From assembly GCA_028688145.1 (NCBI GenBank), contig JAQTYU010000003.1, positions 1-64,000 on the forward strand: 64,000 bases of DNA. Direction: 5' to 3'. Origin of the DNA: Thiotrichaceae bacterium. GTDB lineage: Bacteria > Pseudomonadota > Gammaproteobacteria > Beggiatoales > Beggiatoaceae. Positions 36,685 through 46,300 of this stretch are shown in pieces. Position 1 is the stretch's first letter; every line of letters begins with the position of its first letter. The translations under genes were made by a program, and so were the position numbers. Below the pieces are notes generated by a model. That model saw only the letters and a list, made by a program, of their open reading frames with translations. It did not search any database and was not told the DNA's origin.

Positions 36685-36778
36685 TAGCTGGTCGGGGTTT
36701 GTAACCCCGACTGGAACATTTGAGAACCTCAGAACAAGCTGAAACGTTACGGTGCAGGTTACAAACCTGCACCAGCTA
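36685..36778. repeat. Two-hairpin repeat element
   Basis: TAGCTGG (36685-36691) and CCAGCTA (36772-36778) enclose two near-perfect hairpins, GTCGGGGTTTGTAACCCCGA and GTGCAGGTTACAAACCTGCA. A second, 5'-truncated copy lies at 36901-36976. Confidence 0.7.
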
Positions 36779-36788
36779 ATGTGGTTTT

Positions 36789-36892
36789 TGTCTGAACCAC
36801 AATTCACACAATTTACATAATTACCGCAATTAAACACACACAACAATAATTATCTTTTAATTGTGTGAATTGTGAAAATTGTGGTTCAGACA
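36789..36892. repeat. 9-bp-modular palindrome, copy B
   Basis: A 104-bp palindrome with ends TGTCTGAACCACAATT and its complement. The left arm is a run of 9-bp units (CACAATTCA, CACAATTTA, CATAATTAC, CGCAATTAA). The right arm, read on the reverse strand, has CACAATTTT, CACAATTCA, CACAATTAA. It sits between the two copies of the two-hairpin repeat. Confidence 0.85.
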
Positions 36893-36900
36893 TTTTCACA

Positions 36901-36976
36901 ACCCCGACTGGAACATTTAAGAATGTCAGAATAAGCTGAAACCTTATAGTGCAGGTTACAAACCTGCATCAGCTTC
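36901..36976. repeat. Two-hairpin repeat element, truncated second copy
   Basis: Starting at ACCCCGACTGGAACATTT, it repeats the sequence of 36705-36778 with about ten differences, including the GTGCAGGTTACAAACCTGCA hairpin. The first hairpin's left arm is missing, as if cut where copy B of the palindrome ends. Confidence 0.7.
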
Positions 36977-36983
36977 TGGGGAT

Positions 36984-37331
36984 TCACTGCCATTAAGTTA
37001 AGCTTTAACTTGTTGTATTCTCAAGTTTCTCGTTTTTCTCCCCTTTGGAAAAGGGGGCAGGGGGGATTTAAAAATCCCAACAGTTGTGGCGATCTTAAAT
37101 CCCCCTCATTGTTAAAAAAATGAGTTAAAACACACCTGACTTTAAGTCATTATGATACAAATACTTTCTCTAAGTGCTTAGACTGGCTAATCAGACTCGC
37201 CAGGCTTTCAACCCCTGCACGCATTTTCATTATTCCCTAAGTTAGAAAATCACATCTGAGCTATGATATATTTCATTAACTATTACAATTCATCAATCCT
37301 TGTTCAGTATTGCCTTGATTTTCAAGGGAGT
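36984..37331. other. Repeat-rich intergenic remainder
   Basis: Starts with TCACTGCCATTAAGTTAAGC (36984-37003), an exact match to 12451-12470. It is followed by purine/pyrimidine-rich runs (CCCCTTTGGAAAAGGGGGCAG, about 37041-37060; AAATCCC and AAATCCCCC boxes) like hairpin debris elsewhere in the window. No gene was seen. Confidence 0.5.
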
Positions 37332-38837
37332 TTAATCTTCTACCTTCGGAGCTAAACGCATTCCCAACGCCGCACCAATCCCTGCCAAAGAAATGATTAA
37401 GGCATTACCCCAACGTACAAACGGCGTGCTGCCTTCAAAAGCTTGCGCGGTGCTGCGTAAACTGTAAATTTCAAATTGGGGAGCTTGTGCAGTAATTTTC
37501 CCTTTGGGGTTAATAATTGCAGTAAATCCCGTATTCGTTGCTCGCAATAAATAACGCCCCGCTTCCAAAGCCCGCATTCTGGCGATTTCTAAATGCTGTT
37601 GAGGCGCGATAGATTCCCCAAACCACGCATCATTACTGACGTTTACGAGCAAACGCGCCTCGGGCAAACTGCTGCGCACGCGCTCGCCATACGCATCTTC
37701 ATAACAAATTGAAACCCCAATTTGTTGCCCAACGGCTTGTAAATTGCGCTGTTTTTCCTCGCCGGGACGGAATTCAGACATCGGCACATCTAACCAGCGC
37801 ATCACGTCGCCCAGCACTTCTTGAAACGGCACATATTCGCCAAAAGGCACTAAATGCTCCTTATGGTAAAACGTGGGCGCAATTCCTGTTCCAGAGCCGA
37901 CTTGCATCACACTGTTGAAATATTCGCGTTTACAAGGATTGTCGTGCGGAATCCCAAACACAAAATCCACGCCGTAAAATTGATGCTCCACATCCAGCAA
38001 ATAAATAAATTCTTCGGCCTGGCTGTATAACATCGGCACCGCCGTTTCAGGCATGATAATCAATTGCGCGTCACGATTTTCACGGGCTAATTTCAAATAA
38101 CGCCGCATACTGGGGATTTGGTAGTCGGAATTCCATTTAAATTCCTGCGGGATATTGCCTTGTAATAACGCGACTTTTATAGGCTCAGAACTGGGCGTTG
38201 TCCACGCAATTTCGCCCAAACCATAACCTACGCCCCATAAAATTATGAGCACAGGCATTGCAAACCATGCGCGTTGACGTTGTTGCAGCAGGGCAACCAC
38301 TGCGCCTGCACTCAACATAATTATCCACGAAACCCCATACACCCCCAACACGGGCGCGTAGCCATTCAAGGGCGAGTCGATTTGACTGTAACCCAAACTT
38401 AGCCACGGAAAACCGCTTAAAAACCAACCGCGCACCGCTTCCAACACTGTCCATAAACTCGGCATTAACAGCCACAAACCTAAGCCGCGTGACGTGGTGT
38501 AATGTTTGGCTAAAAACCAAGTAAATAAGCTGACATAGCTCGCCATAATCAGCACGAAAGTGCCCGTGACCGCGGCCGCGCCAATTGGGGGCATTCCACC
38601 AAATTGGCTAAAACTCACATAAACCCAAGACGTGCCCAAGCCAAACATTCCCAAGCCAAATAATAAACCGCGCCATGCGGCTTTTTTGCTGGAAATAGGC
38701 TGGAAAATACTGAGTAATAATAAGGCAGGCGCGAATATCGCAATTGGAAAAAAGCCAAAGGGCGCGAATGCCAGTGGCATGGTTGCGCCCGCGATGAAAG
38801 CGAGGCAATCCCATAAAAAAACTTTAGAACGTGACAT
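37332..38837 (-). CDS. lnt: Apolipoprotein N-acyltransferase
   Basis: Lnt adds the third acyl chain to the N-terminal cysteine of lipoproteins at the periplasmic face of the inner membrane. About 501 residues: several N-terminal membrane helices (about 1-210), a nitrilase-like domain with the catalytic triad visible as Glu in MPETAVP, Lys in YHKEHLVPFGEYVP and Cys in GVSICYEDAYGE, and a final membrane helix. The ATG at 38837 is preferred to a TTG five codons earlier. Substrates include the lipoprotein encoded at 46301. corC/ybeX, often upstream, is absent. Confidence 0.95.
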   Translation of the reverse strand: MSRSKVFLWDCLAFIAGATMPLAFAPFGFFPIAIFAPALLLLSIFQPISSKKAAWRGLLFGLGMFGLGTSWVYVSFSQFGGMPPIGAAAVTGTFVLIMASYVSLFTWFLAKHYTTSRGLGLWLLMPSLWTVLEAVRGWFLSGFPWLSLGYSQIDSPLNGYAPVLGVYGVSWIIMLSAGAVVALLQQRQRAWFAMPVLIILWGVGYGLGEIAWTTPSSEPIKVALLQGNIPQEFKWNSDYQIPSMRRYLKLARENRDAQLIIMPETAVPMLYSQAEEFIYLLDVEHQFYGVDFVFGIPHDNPCKREYFNSVMQVGSGTGIAPTFYHKEHLVPFGEYVPFQEVLGDVMRWLDVPMSEFRPGEEKQRNLQAVGQQIGVSICYEDAYGERVRSSLPEARLLVNVSNDAWFGESIAPQQHLEIARMRALEAGRYLLRATNTGFTAIINPKGKITAQAPQFEIYSLRSTAQAFEGSTPFVRWGNALIISLAGIGAALGMRLAPKVED

Positions 38838-38933
38838 AGTGTGCAGTATCAAGCGTCGTGAATCAGGCTTGCATTATAAGAGTTGCTCGCTCGAATTGGC
38901 ACGAAATTTTATAAAATGGTTATTTTCCGTGGG

Positions 38934-41900
38934 TTAAATGGGAAAAGTGGGAATGGTAGTGTCGATTTGTTCCATCAGTGTTTGCGTGGCGGCAAGGGCT
39001 GACAAGATGTAAAAATAGTGCATACAATCATCATAACCCAAGGCTTGCCCTTTGCGGTCTTTCAGCCATTTTTGACAAACTTGATAACCGCCAATTTGGA
39101 ATTCCCAAACCCCAGCTGTTACATTGTCAAAATACTGGGTTTTATTGATATAAACCCGATTTTCTTTATACGCCACTTTATCCACGATATTATCGCCCAC
39201 GATGGGAAAGTAATTTTCAGTTTCGAGGTCGGCTTTCATCAAATGAATTTCGACTAATTTTTCACCTAAATCAGCTAATTGCTGAAATAAAGCTTTGTTG
39301 CGCGTCAGTGGCAGACGTGGAAAATCTATTTTGAGAAATTCGGCATAACGTTGGCGATACTTGGGGCTGTGAAAAATAGCATACGCATAGTGAAATATAT
39401 CTAACGCACTGATAGTTTGTTGAAAATCACCTTTATCTTCAGCGATAAATTGCAAGTTTAGGCGTGTTTCCACGTCTTTAATAAATTCTGGTAAAAAATT
39501 AGGTTTACGGGCAATATCTGCATCATTATCAGCAAAGTAAGCGGTTTTCTTGCTTGGATAAAGAAACAGCGGAAAAAGATAATTTATTTCCTTCAATGAA
39601 ACTGCATGACTTTCTGCAATCACTTCTGTGACTAAGGTATGTCCGAAAGTCCCTGCTTCCACTTTACGAGTGGTGAGCAATCCAAGATTTTCGCCCTGTA
39701 ACAGGTGTTGCATGACTCTAGTTCTCGCTCTCGTAACAACTTTGGAATCATAGACAATATAGGCTTGCTCAAAAGGGCGATAAAGAATTGGTTTTATAAA
39801 TTCTTCAGCAATGCCATGTTTCTTTGCAAGATTTCTCGCCATATTACGCTCTAAAGCAATGGTTTCTTTATCCTGTCCCGTCACAATCCCCACCGAATTC
39901 ACAGGCATCATTTCTGTGACCTTCCAGCCTTGTTCATATTCTGCAAGCAATTCCCGATTTTGCGGGGCAAATAAATAATGTGGGGCTTGTGGCTGTAGCT
40001 TTGTCCATTGCGTGGTTTTAGTGCTATTTTCCATGAGATACTGATACTTAAGCGCACGCTTGCCATGCAAATGCGCATGATAAACGCCTGCACCGCTGCG
40101 TTTTTTGGGTTCACGGTATTTTACAAAAATCCCAATCGCAACCCCTTGTTGAATATCAAATACATTGTTATCTACTGAGCCATCGGGCGCGAATTCTTTC
40201 TTTTTGCTATTACCATGTAAATCTAAAATATAAATCTCGTCAAAATCCTGCATCAAAGCCTGACGCATTCCACGAAACGTGGTATTTTCTAAATAACCAT
40301 GATTGGTGACAAAACCTAAAATCCCGTAGCCCGTTTGCTGAATTCGCCACTGGGCAAAGCGTATAAATTTCACATAATCATCATTTAACCATTTCGGATT
40401 ACGCTCGTTTAAAGGCGCGCCATCCACATCAAAATAACTGGCGGTGTTTTTCGCCTTGAGAATATCGCCCGAAATTTTCCCGCCTTCGCTTAAATTCATG
40501 CCATGCAGTAAATCATTAATCCATTGCCCGGTGTTGGCAGAATGTCCCGAATACGGCGGATTGCCCAGAATCACCATCACAGGCGATTTCGCTTTCACAA
40601 AGTTGGCGGCATTGGCTTCATTGGAAAGCCAACGCGCTAATAAAGTTTCTTGATTTTTATGCGCTTCATCTAAAGTATTGGTCAGAAAAACCCGTAAACG
40701 CTCATTACTTTTAAAATCATAGCCATATTCTTCTAATTGCAGCCCTAATTTCATATGTGCCACGGTGTAAGCTGCCATCAATAATTCAAAACCATGCACT
40801 CGGGGTAATAAATGCAAGGACACGTAATCTGACCACATCCCCTTGTTATGCCGAAACTTTTCAAAAATATTGGCAAACACCGCATATAAAAATGTGCCCG
40901 TTCCTGTGGCAGGATCGAGAATTTGCACGGTGTGGGTGGTTTCATCAATTTTGCTGTTATCGGCTAAGCCTTGTTTGAGCGCGAATTTATCTTTCAAAAT
41001 GGCATCGACAGAACGCACGATATAAGAAACCACGGGTTCTGGGGTGTAATACACGCCACGCACTTCCCGCAATTGCGGGTCATAATGACTCAGGAAAGTT
41101 TCATAAAAATGCACCACGGGGTCTTCTTGGCGAGTGCGTTTGCCAAAATCTGCCAAAATCGCCTTAATATCCGTGCGATTCAACACCGTAATTAAATGAT
41201 CCACCGCCCACACTAAACGTTCATCCAAATCAATGCCTGCAAATTGGTCGAACATATTTCTTAAAAAGGGATTGGTTTTAGCGATGAAATGGGCAGCGGT
41301 GAAACGGGAAAATACGGTTTCAGAAATCGTGGAAATATGTCTACATTTCGCCGCAAACAGCCCGTAAGAAATGGTTTGTGCTGCCATGTCGGTGAATTCT
41401 TCAGGCGCGAGCGTATCCACTAAAACTTGTCGAAAACTGTTGAGCTGTGAATGTAAATTGCCCAAACCTTTTTCTTGCTCTTCCTGATAATACGCCAGCA
41501 ACATCGAATGATTAAGTTGCCGCGTGATATGCGCCATTTTCTGCGCCAATTCTTCAGGAGTGCGCAAGGTGATAATTTGCGTTTCCACAAAAGTTTTTAG
41601 CAATAATTCAAAACGTTCAAAAGCTTCAGGATTGGGTTTGAGCACGCCTTTTTTAGCATCGTATTCCGCTAATTTCACCGTCATTTCAGCTTGAAACTCG
41701 CCTTCGACAAACCAGCGAAATTCTAAATAATCGGTCAGTAATAAATTATTTAAAGCGGTTAAATAACGGCTGATTTGCTCTGATTTTTGCGCCTTGTCTA
41801 AATTCACGCCCACATCTTTCGCTTCAAGATGCCCAATCACTAACTCAGCTTTGGTAATCACCAAATCAGGCGAACCGCAAGCAATACGGCGCGGCTCATT

Positions 41901-42032
41901 GGTGATGAGAAACTCAGGCATGAAACTTTGCAGCAAACTTTGCAAGGCAGAACGGTGGGTGTGTTCGGTGGCATTGCCTGCTTGTAAATGGGCTTCAACG
42001 CTGGCGAGATAAGCTTGAATGGGGGTGAACAT
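38934..42032 (-). CDS. Single-polypeptide restriction-modification enzyme (type IIG / ISP-like, no helicase)
   Basis: A 1032-residue fusion. N-terminal PD-(D/E)XK nuclease with P55-D56 and E70-A-K72 (SPDLVI ... GHLEAKD). N6-adenine methyltransferase core with GVYYTPEPVVSYIVR (from 326), SAM-binding DPATGTGTF (373-381) and catalytic NPPY (491-494). A long C-terminal region (about 600-1032), ending in a section resembling the type ISP specificity domain (GVWEFQIGGYQVCQKWLKDR), should read the target. Unlike true type ISP enzymes it has no helicase motifs, so it probably cuts near its site like type IIG enzymes. It stands alone between lnt and ppk1. Target sequence unknown. Confidence 0.88.
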   Translation of the reverse strand: MFTPIQAYLASVEAHLQAGNATEHTHRSALQSLLQSFMPEFLITNEPRRIACGSPDLVITKAELVIGHLEAKDVGVNLDKAQKSEQISRYLTALNNLLLTDYLEFRWFVEGEFQAEMTVKLAEYDAKKGVLKPNPEAFERFELLLKTFVETQIITLRTPEELAQKMAHITRQLNHSMLLAYYQEEQEKGLGNLHSQLNSFRQVLVDTLAPEEFTDMAAQTISYGLFAAKCRHISTISETVFSRFTAAHFIAKTNPFLRNMFDQFAGIDLDERLVWAVDHLITVLNRTDIKAILADFGKRTRQEDPVVHFYETFLSHYDPQLREVRGVYYTPEPVVSYIVRSVDAILKDKFALKQGLADNSKIDETTHTVQILDPATGTGTFLYAVFANIFEKFRHNKGMWSDYVSLHLLPRVHGFELLMAAYTVAHMKLGLQLEEYGYDFKSNERLRVFLTNTLDEAHKNQETLLARWLSNEANAANFVKAKSPVMVILGNPPYSGHSANTGQWINDLLHGMNLSEGGKISGDILKAKNTASYFDVDGAPLNERNPKWLNDDYVKFIRFAQWRIQQTGYGILGFVTNHGYLENTTFRGMRQALMQDFDEIYILDLHGNSKKKEFAPDGSVDNNVFDIQQGVAIGIFVKYREPKKRSGAGVYHAHLHGKRALKYQYLMENSTKTTQWTKLQPQAPHYLFAPQNRELLAEYEQGWKVTEMMPVNSVGIVTGQDKETIALERNMARNLAKKHGIAEEFIKPILYRPFEQAYIVYDSKVVTRARTRVMQHLLQGENLGLLTTRKVEAGTFGHTLVTEVIAESHAVSLKEINYLFPLFLYPSKKTAYFADNDADIARKPNFLPEFIKDVETRLNLQFIAEDKGDFQQTISALDIFHYAYAIFHSPKYRQRYAEFLKIDFPRLPLTRNKALFQQLADLGEKLVEIHLMKADLETENYFPIVGDNIVDKVAYKENRVYINKTQYFDNVTAGVWEFQIGGYQVCQKWLKDRKGQALGYDDCMHYFYILSALAATQTLMEQIDTTIPTFPI

Positions 42033-42261
42033 GGAGTGTTCCTGACATCTTAAAATAAGGGGTGAATTTTAACATGTCTCAGTTCACTAAATCGCGATTT
42101 TGTGTGGGGAGCATCTTCGGCTAAGTAAGCTGAGTTCGGGATAATCTAAAGGAATAGAGGAATTAAATCCTTTCTAGCAATAATTCAAAATCTGTCTTTT
42201 ACGTCCTGGAAGGAGAGGTTCTAATCTAGCCCATTGTTCATCTTTAGCTCTACCCAAAAAT

Positions 42262-42305
42262 AAAAAAGCCGCTAGCTAACAAGTCAAACTTGCTAGTAGC
42301 AGCAA
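42262..42305 (-). terminator. Terminator of ppk1
   Basis: On the reverse strand, an imperfect stem GCTGCTACTAGCAAGT / ACTTGTTAGCTAGCGGC is followed by TTTTTTATTTTT. A second hairpin (GATTCCTG ... CAGGAATC, 42314-42342) lies closer to the gene. The rest of the 42033-42358 gap shows nothing else. Confidence 0.75.
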
Positions 42306-42358
42306 TGATGCGCGATTCCTGCATTCAACAAACACAGGAATCAGAGATATGACACAGC

Positions 42359-44494
42359 TTAATATTTTTCTGCGAGACTTTGCAAGAGCGTTTGTTGCGC
42401 AGAAATCGGAATTTCATCGGCAGTGGGCGCGAGATGCGTATAACCGCCCTTATTATCCAAAACCCAAGCTTGCGTGTTATCGCTCAAATAGAGTTTTAAC
42501 ATACTGATAACTTGTGCTTTTAATTCGGCGTTCTCAATCGGGAAACAGGTTTCCACCCGTTTTAACAAGTTCCTATCCATCCAATCTGCACTGGCACAAA
42601 ATACTTCAGAATCGCCCGCATTGTGAAAATAAAAAGCGCGCGTGTGTTCCAAGAAACGCCCCACAATCGAACGTACCTGAATGTTTTCCGAAATCCCCGG
42701 CACGCCAGGACGCAAGCAACAAATCCCACGAATAATTAAATCAATTTTTACCCCAGCAATCGAAGCGCGATACAGGGCGCGAATAATTTCCGATTCGGTC
42801 AGCGCGTTCACTTTGGCGATGATGTGCGCGGGCTTGCCTTGACGCGCATTTGCGGCTTCACGGTCAATGCGCGATAAAATGCCTGTGTGCAGACTGAAAG
42901 GAGATTGCAGCAATTTTTTAAGTTGCGCGCCGCGCCCCAAGGTGGTCAATTGCATAAACATTTTATGCACATCTTCGCCAATAGTTTTATCAGCCGTCAA
43001 CAAGCCGTAATCGGTGTAAATGCGGGCGGTGCGGGCGTGATAATTCCCCGTGCCCAAATGCACATAACGTTTTAATTTCGTGCCTTCGCGGCGCACCACC
43101 ATCAGCATTTTTGCGTGGGTTTTATAACCGACCACGCCATAAACTACATGCGCCCCCGCTTCTTGCAAACGGTTGGCAAGCCGAATATTGGCTTCTTCGT
43201 CGAAACGCGCCCGCAATTCAATCACCACGGTGACTTCTTTATTCGCCCGCGCCGCACTGACCAAAGCATCCACTAATACAGAATCAGGGCCTGTGCGGTA
43301 CAAAGTTTGTTTGATTGCCAAAACCCCAGGATCAGCAGCAGCTTGGCGCACAAAATCAATCACAGGGGTGAAGGATTGGAAGGGGTGGCTTAATAAAATA
43401 TCGCCTTCACGAATCGCGGCAAAAATATCGCGACCCATATTTTTGGGAATGCTGGGGGTGAAGCTTGGGAATTTGAGATCGGGGCGATCCACCAAATCAG
43501 GCAAATTAATCAGGCGGTTTAAATTCACAGGCCCGTTGACTTGGAAAATGTCGCCTGGTTCAAGATTAAATTGTTTAATCAAGAAGTTAATCATTTTTTC
43601 GGGGCAGTTGTCGGCAACTTCTAAACGCACGCAATCGCCATAACGCCGTCCAGGTAACTCGCCTTCTAAAGCGCGTAATAAATCATCAACTTCTTCTTCA
43701 TCCACAAATAAATCGCTGTTGCGGGTTAAGCGGAATTGATAGCAACCTGTGACTTTCATGCCGGGGAATAAATCACCCACATGTGCATGAATGATTGAAG
43801 ACAGGAAAGTGAAATCATAGTGCTGCCCTTCGGAAATATCGAAGGGAAATTGAATTAAACGGGGCAGAGCGCGCGGAGCTTGTACCACTGCCATGCCACT
43901 GTCGCGCCCAAACGCATCTTTGCCTTCGAGCGAGACGATGAAATTCAGGCTTTTATTTAAAATGCGCGGGAAGGGATGGGCGGGGTCTAAACCAATTGGG
44001 CTTAAAATCGGTAACAGTTCATTGTCATAATAATCGCGTACCCATTTCATTTGGGCATCGTTCCACTGATCGCGCTTTAAAAAGCGGATGTGTTCTTTTT
44101 CCAGACCAGGGATTAAATATTCATTGAGCATTCGATATTGTTCATCGACAAACTCATGTGCGGCAACACTGACGCGGTTTAAAATTTCATGCGGAGAAAG
44201 GTTGTCAGGGCCTGCTTGCACTGAACCAAACATCACCTGTTGTTTAACCCCTGAAACCCTGACTTCAAAAAATTCATCGAGATTGGTGCTGGCAATGCAC
44301 AAAAAGCGTAAGCGTTCCAATAAGGGCATATTGGTATCTTTAGCTTGTGCGAGCACGCGACGGTGAAAGGCAAGCAGGCTTAATTCACGATTAATGTATA
44401 AGTCGGGATGACTTACATCGGGCATCTCTGTCGTTTCGGGGGTGACAGCGGGATTTTTTTCAACAGCGGGTTCGGGATTAGTTTTACGATTCAT
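42359..44494 (-). CDS. ppk1: Polyphosphate kinase
   Basis: PPK1 polymerises inorganic polyphosphate reversibly from ATP. 711 residues, full length. N-terminal domain with NRELSLLAFHRRVL and STNLDEFFEVR, then the catalytic PLD-like pair: HPFQSFTPVIDFV, LRARFDEEANI, HLGTGNYHARTARIYTDYG (the phosphorylated His in this segment) and the later IRGICCLRPGVPG and GRFLEHTRAFYF. The N-terminus has about 25 extra residues rich in Pro, Glu and Thr. It is monocistronic, closed by a strong terminator. Polyphosphate storage suits a sulfur-oxidiser lifestyle, but that link is inference. Confidence 0.96.
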   Translation of the reverse strand: MNRKTNPEPAVEKNPAVTPETTEMPDVSHPDLYINRELSLLAFHRRVLAQAKDTNMPLLERLRFLCIASTNLDEFFEVRVSGVKQQVMFGSVQAGPDNLSPHEILNRVSVAAHEFVDEQYRMLNEYLIPGLEKEHIRFLKRDQWNDAQMKWVRDYYDNELLPILSPIGLDPAHPFPRILNKSLNFIVSLEGKDAFGRDSGMAVVQAPRALPRLIQFPFDISEGQHYDFTFLSSIIHAHVGDLFPGMKVTGCYQFRLTRNSDLFVDEEEVDDLLRALEGELPGRRYGDCVRLEVADNCPEKMINFLIKQFNLEPGDIFQVNGPVNLNRLINLPDLVDRPDLKFPSFTPSIPKNMGRDIFAAIREGDILLSHPFQSFTPVIDFVRQAAADPGVLAIKQTLYRTGPDSVLVDALVSAARANKEVTVVIELRARFDEEANIRLANRLQEAGAHVVYGVVGYKTHAKMLMVVRREGTKLKRYVHLGTGNYHARTARIYTDYGLLTADKTIGEDVHKMFMQLTTLGRGAQLKKLLQSPFSLHTGILSRIDREAANARQGKPAHIIAKVNALTESEIIRALYRASIAGVKIDLIIRGICCLRPGVPGISENIQVRSIVGRFLEHTRAFYFHNAGDSEVFCASADWMDRNLLKRVETCFPIENAELKAQVISMLKLYLSDNTQAWVLDNKGGYTHLAPTADEIPISAQQTLLQSLAEKY

Positions 44495-44577
44495 ATCAAT
44501 CGCCTAGGTGGTAAATTATGATTATGATTAGATTGATGTTAGTGTGAACGATACGGGTACTTCAGTCTTTTTAAAAA

Positions 44578-45186
44578 CTAAGTTCTCAATTCTTTCAGTG
44601 CGGAATTTATCACGCGGAAAGAGGAATTCAATAATAAAATGACCAGACAGGAGGCGATAATAATATCGGGCCATCCTGATTCAAAAAACCAAACAGCAGC
44701 GGCTGCCAATAAGACTGAGAGGTTAGAGGCAATATCATTTCTGGAACATTCCCATACGGAACTCATATTGATGTCTTCATTGCGGTGTTTCCATAGCAGG
44801 AATAAACACAGCGCATTCGCAATTAAGCCTGCCACACTGAAAATGCTCATAATTTCGTAAGCAGGCAGCACGGGTACAAGCAATTTTTGGATGATTTGTG
44901 TTAAGACCACACAAGCCCCAATGAAGATTAATCCACCTTTAAACAGGGCGACTTTTGCCTTGGCAAGATTACCTTGCGAGACGACATAAAGGCTTAAGCC
45001 GTATGTCAACGCATCCCCAAGATTATCTAAGCTGTCTGAGAGCAGCGCGGTCGAGCGTCCATAAAATGCTGCTCCTGCAATCACGAAGAACATCACCGCA
45101 TTGATTGCAAGCACTGCCTTGAGCGTCCCGCGTTGTCTTTCTCGCAATTGCTCAACAGCGCAATTATTTCCGCAACATGAACCCAT
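44578..45186 (-). CDS. CDF-type cation transporter, short form
   Basis: A 202-residue inner-membrane protein with about six helices. It resembles the cation diffusion facilitator core (ALLSDSLDNLGDALTYGLSL, with a D-x3-D metal-site pattern, and a second SSVWECSRNDIASN block) but lacks the C-terminal cytoplasmic metallochaperone-like domain. The N-terminus has a CCGNNC motif that could bind metal. Likely exports a divalent cation; which one is unknown. Confidence 0.8.
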   Translation of the reverse strand: MGSCCGNNCAVEQLRERQRGTLKAVLAINAVMFFVIAGAAFYGRSTALLSDSLDNLGDALTYGLSLYVVSQGNLAKAKVALFKGGLIFIGACVVLTQIIQKLLVPVLPAYEIMSIFSVAGLIANALCLFLLWKHRNEDINMSSVWECSRNDIASNLSVLLAAAAVWFFESGWPDIIIASCLVILLLNSSFRVINSALKELRT

Positions 45187-45469
45187 TATTTAATCTCCAA
45201 CACGCACGCAGGTCTTTAAGAAATCGTTAGTCTCTGCTGACAGAGTGCGCCTAATATTGCCTCTGGTCTAAGGCACTTTGACATTGATTTTAGTGATATT
45301 CAGTCTAAGCATAAAACATTTAGGTTTCCTAGCGATGACAAGACTAGAGGTAGTATTCTATAGCTGAGAGGAGATAGATGGAATTTAGGCGAAATAACTA
45401 TGCGACTTGAATAAGTCACTCGCATAAACAGGGGGAGGGAAGCGTTAAGACAGGGGGATTTTAAAGATT

Positions 45470-45511
45470 TATCCGAAAACATGCACACGAAGTATGAGAG
45501 GTTTTCGGATA
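45470..45511. other. Hairpin downstream of rpmG
   Basis: The arms TATCCGAAAAC and GTTTTCGGATA form an 11-bp stem about 30 bp past the rpmG stop, with a T-rich stretch beyond on the reverse strand; it may terminate rpmBG. The rest of the 45187-45541 gap shows no gene or tRNA. Confidence 0.5.
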
Positions 45512-45541
45512 ATGATAGGCTGCTGACACACAGAATAGAGA

Positions 45542-45697
45542 TTATTTAATCTTGGCTTCTTTGTATTCAACATGCTTACGGACAACAGGATCGTACTTTT
45601 TAAAAGACAACTTATCAGGCGTGGTACGTTTGTTCTTGGTCGTGGTGTAAAAATGACCAGTTCCAGCCGTAGACACTAATTTAATTTTATCGCGCAT
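45542..45697 (-). CDS. rpmG: 50S ribosomal protein L33
   Basis: A 51-residue protein: [20 protein letters not shown], then [17 protein letters not shown] and a lysine-rich end. It is a structural protein of the large ribosomal subunit near the E site. This is the cysteine-free (zinc-independent) form. It follows rpmB by 20 bp on the same strand, the usual rpmB-rpmG order. Confidence 0.96.
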   Translation of the reverse strand: MRDKIKLVSTAGTGHFYTTTKNKRTTPDKLSFKKYDPVVRKHVEYKEAKIK

Positions 45698-45717
45698 GAA
45701 GAATTACCCCTCGCAGT

Positions 45718-45954
45718 TTATACGTGAACGCCACGATTGCGCAGGTCTACTAAGACGCTATCGATGCCATTCTTATCAATAGTGCGTAGCCCTTTGGTGC
45801 TAATACGCAATTTTATCCAACGATTTTCACTAGCAACCCAAATGCGGTGCTCGTGTAAATTAGGCAAAAAGCGACGACGGGTTCTGTTGTTCGCGTGAGA
45901 AACTTTATTGCCTGAGACAGGGCGTTTGCCCGTAATCTGACATACCTTAGACAT
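45718..45954 (-). CDS. rpmB: 50S ribosomal protein L28
   Basis: A 78-residue protein with [36 protein letters not shown] and [17 protein letters not shown]28 at its normal length, the form with a single Cys near the start. First gene of the rpmB-rpmG operon; its promoter must lie in the AT-rich stretch 45955-46090. Confidence 0.97.
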   Translation of the reverse strand: MSKVCQITGKRPVSGNKVSHANNRTRRRFLPNLHEHRIWVASENRWIKLRISTKGLRTIDKNGIDSVLVDLRNRGVHV

Positions 45955-46300
45955 TCTATATTACCTTTTGTCACAAACTGTTTACTTAGCGTAAAGTAAG
46001 CCCACCTTTTTAGCAAAAAAAACAAAAAATCACAAGCCTATTTTCAAAATTTTTTACAATTTCCTCAAATTCGAGAAACTTTTTTGAAAAATGCGGGGGA
46101 ATTAAAGTGAAATTTGCTGCAAGGAAACTAGCTGAAAATTCTAAAATTCTGGTTTACACTAAACTGGCGACATTATAGTGTAATTGCTGCTTATTGCCTA
46201 TCGAATTAGATGATTTTCTCGCGGCTAAAATTTCAGCAATCGCTCCTGCGCCCTGAACAAATTATTTAAATAAATTCTTTCACTTAAGGTAGGTTATCTG
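45955..46300. promoter_or_regulatory. Divergent upstream region of rpmB and the lipoprotein gene
   Basis: An AT-rich 346-bp gap between divergent genes. On the plus strand TTTACA (46153-46158) and TATAGT (46174-46179) lie 15 bp apart, a short spacer for a promoter. They overlap an inverted repeat, ACACTA (46156-46161) / TAGTGT (46176-46181), that could be an operator. AAGGTAGG precedes the lipoprotein ATG. Evidence is weak. Confidence 0.35.

Noticed and set aside
36655..36892. Short frames with repeated Asn/His/Cys codons over palindrome copy B
   Set aside because: They arise from the 9-bp units being a multiple of three; no start signal and no other evidence of coding.
36789..36892. Possible CRISPR array because of short regular repeats
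   Set aside because: The 9-bp units are contiguous, vary, have no spacers and form a palindrome; no cas genes are present.
43173..43643. 156-codon forward frame inside ppk1
   Set aside because: Antisense to a conserved catalytic region; Ser/Arg/Lys-rich nonsense typical of a shadow frame.
45300..45488. 62-codon reverse frame downstream of rpmG
   Set aside because: No ribosome site or similarity; part of it is the terminator-like hairpin.
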